Below, piece by piece: positions 58,401-64,000 of a stretch of 64,000 nt of DNA. This stretch comes from Eudorina sp. 2006-703-Eu-15 (taxonomy: Eukaryota; Chlorophyta; Chlorophyceae; Chlamydomonadales; Volvocaceae): assembly GCA_003117195.1 (NCBI GenBank), contig BDSI01000077.1:7501-71500 (forward strand). The letters run 5' to 3'. A model generated the notes under the pieces. It was not told the DNA's origin and did no database searches. It saw only the letters and a list, made by a program, of their open reading frames with translations. Each line of letters opens with the position of its first letter. The first letter of the stretch is position 1. A program made the position numbers and the translations under genes.

Positions 58401-61400
58401 TGAGTTGTTAATTGGTTGTCGGTACGGCAATTCGTTGGTCTGGCCGGTAACCGTTGATGGTTGCCGGTTGGTTGGTTACAGGTACGACGCTGGTGGCGCT
58501 GGGCGACCGGCAGCACGAGGACGGCTCAGGGGAGGAGGAGGGCGGTACGGGCGGCGGATCCAACCCGCTGTTTGGAGACGCGCTGACGCTGGTGGCGGCG
58601 GCGCTGTACGCGCTGTACACGATCATGATGAAGCGCCTGCTCGTCAAGGTACGGCGCCGTACAGTGCGGGCAGGGCGAGTGCGCAGGGCAGTGCTTGGGA
58701 TGTGGTGGTGTGGGTCTGAGAACTCCACAGGATTCGGTTGCGGCGCTGTGCGGCGGGGGGGGCGGGGCGGGGGGGGGGGCGGGGCGGGGCGGGGCGGGGG
58801 GGGGGCGGGGCGGGGCGGGGGCGGGTTTAAAACAGGGAAAGGGTCCAGACGGGGCGGGGTAAGGGGAGGAGGAGGGTGACGTGGCGATTTGCGATATGGG
58901 CCGCCCCGATAGGGGCACATTGCGCGCTTGCGTGCGTTTCGTTTGGCGGAGGCACCATCCGCCCGCGGCCCAAACCAGTTGTCGGAGCACTTTCCTGGAA
59001 ACCTACTCGCGTGTGTGTTTCGTGTAGAGCCCCCACCCGGGCCACCCAGGCCTCGCATGTTTGGAGGGGAGACCCGCCCGACCCAAACCAAACCAACCTC
59101 TCGCGCGTGTACGTGCGTTGGATAAAATGTGTAGCAATCCATACCGGGGGGAAGGGGGCGTCGCACCTTCTTTGAGGGCCTCAGAGTCGCCCTCTGCACC
59201 GCGCCAATCAACCAACTCTGCCCGTGGGCCGCCCTCCGTTACATGTACGATTATGTACGATGGTTTACGATGATGATGTACGGCCAGGACGACGCCATCG
59301 TGATGGCGCTGTTCTTCGGGACCATCGGCGTGTTGTACTTTGCCGTACTGGCGCCGGTGGTGGGCACACTGGCGCTGGCGGGCTCCCCCGTGGTACGGCG
59401 GGTGACGACCGGGGCCCTGGGCCTGGCGCTGGTGCAAGGTGAGGGTGTGGGGCAGTGTGAGGGGTTCAATTGAAATATTGAAAAAGAAATAAACCCCAAA
59501 GAACGAGCCCGGGCACACCCAGAAATACTCAGCATACTTACGTGGCGCGGTACCTGCATAGCAAGGGGGAGTGGGGGCCCTGGTGAGGGGTCGGGGGCGG
59601 GCTGAGGTGGGGCAGGGCTGGGCAGGGCTTTGCCTAGCGGCGGTGGAACTCTCAAGTCAGTCAGTCGGGCAGACCCATGGGTCGTCATTTAAGCGGAGGC
59701 CGATGTCCATTTTCCCTGGAGGCATCCACCCGCCGCGACGGCATCCACCCTCCGTCAACCATGTCCGTGTCCTGGGGTCCCTCCCCTGACCCGCCCCCTG
59801 GCCTGCGTCCCCGCCCTTTGGGGCCCCCCGTTGCCCCTTTGCGCTGGCAGCAGCCCAGTTTGAATATGTCTACCAATTTCCTGTACCCCCGCCCTTGGCC
59901 CCCCCCAGGCCTGATTGACTACGTGGCGGCGGACTACGCCTGGGCCCGGGCGGTTATGTTGCTGGTGCGTGTGGGGGCGGGTGCGGGGATGCGTGGGCGG
60001 GGGCGGGGGCGTGTCTTGGGTTTGAGGGGACGGAGGTGGGCCATAGGAGATACCGTTATTGAAAGATAAGAGTTGTAGTTATTTTGGACTACACGCGATT
60101 CATTTTGATTCTCGATTTCCACGATTTCCATTGCCATCAATAAGAAAAGTTTACATGGGTGACATTTAACTCCGGACACACCACCCCCCACCCCTCATCT
60201 GCCTGCCCCACCACCCTCACAAACCCGCCCCACCCACTTACGCACCCACACCCAGACCACACCCACACCCACACCCACACCCACACCCACACCCACACCC
60301 ACACCCACACCCACACCCACACCCACCACCCCACGCACACCCACATCCACACCCACAACCCACACCCACCACCCCACGCCCACACCCACTTACGCACCCA
60401 CGCCCACACCCACTTACGCACCCACACCCACACCCACACCCACCACCCCACGCACACACCCCAATCTGTCTACCACTGTCCCATTTCCTCACCACCCACA
60501 CCCCCACCGCCCCCACCACCCTCCTCCCCCCCGCAGGGCCCCACCGCCACCAGTTGCGGGCTGGCCATGCAGATCCCCGCGGCGGGTGTCATCGATGCGG
60601 TCATCAACGGCAGCCACTTGTCCTGGAGCGAGTCGCCGGTGGGTGGATGGCTGGGTGGGGCTGGCTGGGGCTGGCTGGGACTGGCTGGGACTGGCTGGGA
60701 CTGGCTGGGCGGAGTGTCCCCAGGGAGGAGGCGGGGGATGAAAGGAAGACGGGGGAAGGGCGGGGGATGAAAGGAAGACGGGGGAAGGGCGGGGGATGAA
60801 AGGAAAACGCGGGATGGGCGGGGGATGAAAGGAGATCGGAGTAGCCATGTTGACGCTTCGCTGCTGCCTGAGCAATGGGTCCCGGGGAGGTCGTGGCGCA
60901 GCGGAGGGAGCAGCAGGTTCGGGCGAGGAGGGGGCGGAGGAGGGGTCGTGTCAGTTACCCTCGACGCACTTTGCCGTACCACGACACACACCCACACTCG
61001 TGCGGCATGTACTGTCCACACGCGATCTTGCTGACCGCATCGTCATCAGAAAAAACACGCCCTCACACGCCCTCACAAGGCCTTTCACGCCCTCACACGC
61101 CCCTCACGAGGCCTGCCCGCAGGCCCGCATGGTCCAGTTCATAGTGGGCAGTCTGCTCATCATCGTCGGCTTCGTGGGAGTTTCCCTGGAGCCGCGGGTC
61201 GTCTCCGCCCTCTGGAAGCGCTGCACCAACTGCGTCGGGGCCACCTGCGGCGGCGCCGCCGCCAGCGCCGGCGGCGGCGGCGGCGGTAGCAGCGCCGCCG
61301 CCGGCGGGCCTCTGGCAGCGGAGGCGGGCGTCGTTGTAGTGGACGGTCTCGGAGAGTGCATTACCACCGGCGTCGCCGCCTGGGAGGCGGCGCCGCGTAG

Positions 61401-61812
61401 AAGCGGCGGAGGCGGCGGAATGGATTCCGCAGCGGGGGCGCCAGTCGGTGCCGGCTCGTCGGAGGAGCGCGTGGGGTTGCTGATGGGAGGCGAGGGTGAG
61501 CCGCGGCGTGGCAACAGGCGCGGGTCCGGTGGAGGGGGCTGGGCGGCAGGGGGCGGCGGCGCCGCCGCCGCCGCTGCGGGCGCCAGCGCAGTCGTAGTCA
61601 GTAGCGGCAACGGCGTGGGGGGTAAGGCCAGGGGCTACCTTCGGCAGATGGGCCTTGGCGGCGGCGGCGGCGGAGGTGCGGGTGGCGGCGGAGGCGGAGG
61701 CGGAGGCGCCTCCGACGTATCGATGTACATCCCGTTGAGTAGTACGGCAGGCGGCAGTGTGCATGTGGTCTCGGGTCGGGGCGTGCTGTCGGCGGCGGTG
61801 CCAGACACGTGA
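55469..61812 (+). CDS. SLC35F5-like drug/metabolite transporter (EamA/DMT)
   Basis: Nine exons: 55469-55671, 56052-56496, 57122-57248, 57740-57793, 58482-58648, 59288-59438, 59909-59964, 60537-60638 and 61123-61812. They total 1995 nt (664 aa), all phases agreeing. Family landmarks are the first helix pair (ALGLIFLLVTSAAWIGASFI, LTLICSSTLMIYLPI), the diagnostic EYTSVTSNTVLSSCSSLFVY, LGAMAGTTLVALGD, ALTLVAAALYALYTIMMKRL, ALFFGTIGVLYFAVL and a final helix (VQFIVGSLLIIVGFVGVSLE). Relatives sit in endomembranes and their substrate is poorly known. The loop after helix 2 is greatly extended: poly-Ala, acidic, then a His-rich run of about 25 residues (from residue 138; 56260-56334), then poly-Gly. 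The C-terminus after the last helix is about 200 residues of Gly/Ala-rich sequence. The first Met gives a short N-terminus before helix 1, so an upstream coding exon is possible. Confidence 0.87.
56503..56585. repeat. Dispersed repeat pieces in transporter intron 2
   Basis: 56503-56537 contains GCAGAACAGGAGTGCGT, the reverse complement of the core found at 2937-2980 and 23944-23983. 56570-56585, ATAAGAGACCCGCCCG, recurs exactly at 61990-62005. Confidence 0.7.
56850..57066. repeat. 54-bp tandem array in transporter intron 2
   Basis: TTGACCACCC recurs every 54 bp (about 56890, 56944, 56998, 57052), with CCCCGCCCCGCCCCTGCCCT between. The array ends 55 bp before exon 3 and supplies a long pyrimidine tract. 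Confidence 0.88.
57965..58298. repeat. 12-bp tandem array (GGGACGGGGTCA / GGGACGGGGCCA)
   Basis: About 28 units in the intron between transporter exons 4 and 5. Because 12 is a multiple of three, long Gly-Gln-Gly-Arg and Pro-Ser-Leu frames run through it on both strands. Confidence 0.92.
59841..59890 (+). repeat. Dispersed intronic repeat, copy 3
   Basis: GCGCTGGCAGCAGCCCAGTT then TGAATATGTCTACCAATTTC and CTGTACCCCC. It ends 18 bp before transporter exon 7 (59909), immediately 5' of the splice acceptor tract. Confidence 0.85.
60250..60440. repeat. CCCACA microsatellite in transporter intron 7
   Basis: A run of CCCACA hexamers with some ACTTACGCACCCA variants. Confidence 0.92.
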
Positions 61813-63802
61813 TGTACGGCGGTATGGGTGTACGGCAAGGCGCGCGGATGTGACGACGGCGCGTGAGGGCGTGGTGCTTGTTGTGGTGGTTGGGGGCGAT
61901 CGCTGGAGGGAGACCAGGGCAAAGGGCGTGTGTATGCGTATGTTTCAGTTGACCGTTATGTGTACGACGTTGTGTTATGTTTGTGTTTTGATAAGAGACC
62001 CGCCCGTGTTTGTGTTTGTTCGGTTGTTTGTTCGGTTGGAAGGGCAACGGCGCCGTGTGGGTCCGAGCTCTATCCAGCTCTACTTGGACGGCTTCGGGCG
62101 GAGCAAAACATACAGCTTGCTCCGGACCTTGAGAATTTTGCTGCATGTGCCGCAGACAAACTGGGCAGACTGCAACTGTTAATGGCGGGGGGCGAGCTTG
62201 TCCTTTCATACCGTACGTACCGCAATGGGGCGGATGTGGGACCTCGAGGGACTCTGTTACGGCAGTGACGGTGGTGGTGGTGGCGGCGGCGGCGGTGGTG
62301 GAGGTATAGACTGATGATGCGTCTACGTCGATGTCGTCGTCATATCAGGTTCGTGCCATCATTCGGGCGCAGCGACCCTCCCTGGTCCGACCCGGCACGC
62401 TGTGACCGGGGGCACAATCCGGCCTTCCTAAACCCCCCTAAAATCCGAAGGGGTTCCTGAGGTTCTGGGGAAGGGGGCCCGGTGCCAGCGCAGAAGGCCC
62501 CAGTCCCTCTCCCCCAATCCCTCGGGCGTGGTGTTAGTCCGACGGTGCTGGTAATGGATGGACGAGCGATTGAGACGGAGGGGGGACGGTCAGGGCTGCT
62601 GAAATCCGCCCCTCCCCTCAAGACACCCTCCCGGGGGAGGGGATCAAAACTGGCGGCCCGAGCGGGGGCGTGGGTTGGTGGTCTGCGCGGTCCAGGGGAG
62701 GGGGTTCCGCCCAGGGAGCGGCCAGGAGCGGCAGGCTGACCGACAGGGCGGTGATGGGGACGGGGGCCAGGGCCAGCTCGGTTGCGCATCAGGGGCGAAC
62801 GAATCTGGGCGAATCTGGGCAGGCGATCGATCTCCGCTGCGGGCCGCTTGGCAGCCTGGCACTGTCAGTCTGTTCGCGGGTCCTGCACCTCCGTGAATGG
62901 AATCGGACACGCGGCGGTGGCTGTTGATGGTGGGTGCTACGACACACGGTGATTGAAGGTCCAGCCGGCGCAGCCTCCACCCCGACGCGTCGGTCGAGTT
63001 GGGACTTGGGAGGGAGCGAGAGGGCCGGGCTGTGCGGCGCTCTTAACCCCGCATCTCGAAGTTCGAAGTTATATAGGTCGAAGCTACGTAGTTCGAAGTT
63101 ATTTGAACTGTAACGAGGGGATCGTCGGACAGCTGGATCTCCTCCGGGCACCACCAATTGACTATTTTTTCCGGCCACTGTTTCCTCCAGCAGGCAAGAT
63201 ACCTAACGGTGATAACAGTAACGACAACGGTAACGGTTGCATTAAGGGACCACCACCATAACAACTCCGCCAGACCCTGCCCCGAATCCCACGCCACGGC
63301 TCACTGGTGCCTCCGAAACCAAACCACACGTGAACCCAAACAGGCGGCACTTTCCTTCGCCAGCGTACATCCGTTGTGCACTCAACCACCGCCACCGCCG
63401 TACTTTCAGGTCGCGCGAGTGCTCTAGGTCGCGCAAAGGGGGGATGCGGCCGCTCACGCCCTTCTCCTTGCCCCGCAAAGGGAAGAGAGTGCTTCGGCGG
63501 TCTGCCCGTTAGGGCCGGGTTAGCAGCCCTTGGCCAGCGTCAGGCCCGGTCAGACATGTAACACACAAAGTTACACACACCCAATCACACACATCCAGAC
63601 ACAGAGACATCCGCGCTTCAAGTCGGAGGGGAGGGTTCCTTTCTTTGTTGAACGCATGCACACGCAAAACTCGCCCTCAACTGCACATGTCGCCGCTCGC
63701 CCATCCACCCACCCATCCGCCCATACATCCACCCATACATCCATCGGGCAAAACCCGATGACATTCCCAAACGCACTCCCACCACCACCACACCCACCAT
63801 CT
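61813..63802. other. Intergenic between convergent genes
   Basis: It holds the 3' UTR of the transporter (plus) and of the right-edge gene (minus). ATAAGAGACCCGCCCG at 61990-62005 duplicates a piece of transporter intron 2. 62270-62300 is a GGT/GGC repeat. 63050-63110 has repeated AGTTCGAAGTTATAT / GTAGTTCGAAGTTATT motifs. 63486-63555 resembles a dispersed repeat at 23129-23200. TGTAA occurs near 63107. No exon was recognised. Confidence 0.45.
63486..63555. repeat. Dispersed repeat related to 23129-23200
   Basis: Both share GAGTGCTTCGG.GGTCT, then an .AGC.G...GGT/TAGC.GC block and CAGCGTCAG.CCCGG. The copy at 23129-23200 overlaps the alternative 3' end of the F-box/ankyrin gene. Confidence 0.6.
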
Positions 63803-64000
63803 TCACCGCCACTGTCCCAGCGCCTCCATGGCCCGACTGAGCACATCCACCGCCGAGTTGGCGGACGCCAGCGCCTGCGCCGCGCGCGCCTCCTCCGCCG
63901 CGCGTTGGATGCGGCCCCGGTGCAGCGCCCGGAAATCTGGAGTGGCGTTGCGCTCCCGGGGGGCCAGGGACTCCAGGGGGGTGCCCTCGGGCAGCACACA
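63803..64000 (-). CDS. C-terminal end of an unidentified gene (cut by window edge)
   Basis: The minus-strand frame enters from the right edge and reads VLPEGTPLESLAPRERNATP, then DFRALHRGRIQRAAEEARAA and a helical ANSAVDVLSRAMEALGQWR, ending at TGA (63803). It is GC-rich at third positions and amphipathic, like the genuine exons here, and the other frames are poor. About 65 residues are visible. No family is recognised, and the 5' part lies outside the window. Confidence 0.55.
   Translation of the reverse strand, partial: CVLPEGTPLESLAPRERNATPDFRALHRGRIQRAAEEARAAQALASANSAVDVLSRAMEALGQWR

Noticed and set aside
57816..58411. Gly-Gln-Gly-Arg and Gly-Thr-Gly repeat proteins of about 195 aa
   Set aside because: All frames of the 12-bp array are open; there is no start context or flanking exon, and the array lies within an intron of the transporter.

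Overview
The window looks like nuclear DNA of a volvocine green alga (Chlamydomonas, Volvox and relatives). It is GC-rich. Its genes are split into many small exons joined by GT-AG introns, mostly with GTGAGT or GTGCGT donors. The introns are full of CA, GA and minisatellite arrays. The protein families also fit: an F-box-like/ankyrin-like protein, a carbohydrate sulfotransferase with an HVSK..GTS motif and a Crinkler-type nuclease. The species cannot be named from sequence alone. No prokaryotic operon, CRISPR array, rRNA or convincing tRNA was seen. Gene models were built by hand by matching splice phase and family motifs. Most close exactly (CDS length divisible by three, no internal stop).

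Layout, left to right. 1-4.5 kb: no host gene, but a broken reverse-transcriptase remnant with a YLDD box. 4.5-9.8 kb, minus strand: a small three-helix membrane protein, a possible tiny secreted cysteine-containing protein, and a Crinkler-like gene with a PD-(D/E)XK nuclease core. 9.9-12.9 kb: no gene resolved. 12.98-20.57 kb, minus: a complete 15-exon acetyl-CoA synthetase gene (668 aa) with a PTS2-like N-terminus. One of its introns carries a 400-bp hAT-type MITE, and another carries a 43-bp array that copies the exon 8 splice donor. 22.4-26.7 kb, minus: an F-box-like/ankyrin-like protein. 29.5-29.9 kb, minus: single-exon TAF9. It diverges from a plus-strand peroxisomal NAD/nucleotide carrier (30.3-33.6 kb) that contains a GC-AG intron.

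35.4-39.7 kb, minus: an ADP-ribosylglycohydrolase-fold protein that has lost the usual metal ligands. Only 26 bp downstream lies an unrecognised acidic, probably nuclear protein, so the locus may be dicistronic. 40.3-46.3 kb, minus: an HflX-type GTPase with a very long low-complexity insert between G4 and G5. 47.8-55.05 kb, minus: a 13-exon sulfotransferase (579 aa). It diverges across 418 bp from a nine-exon SLC35F5-like transporter (664 aa, plus, 55.5-61.8 kb) with a histidine-rich loop. The right edge (63.8-64.0 kb, minus) holds the C-terminal end of an unidentified gene.

How the genes may work together (inference). The synthetase and the peroxisomal carrier would both serve acetate use in microbodies, because the synthetase needs ATP and CoA there. 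The sulfotransferase and its divergent transporter could both act in the secretory pathway on extracellular-matrix glycans. The other genes show no obvious pathway link.
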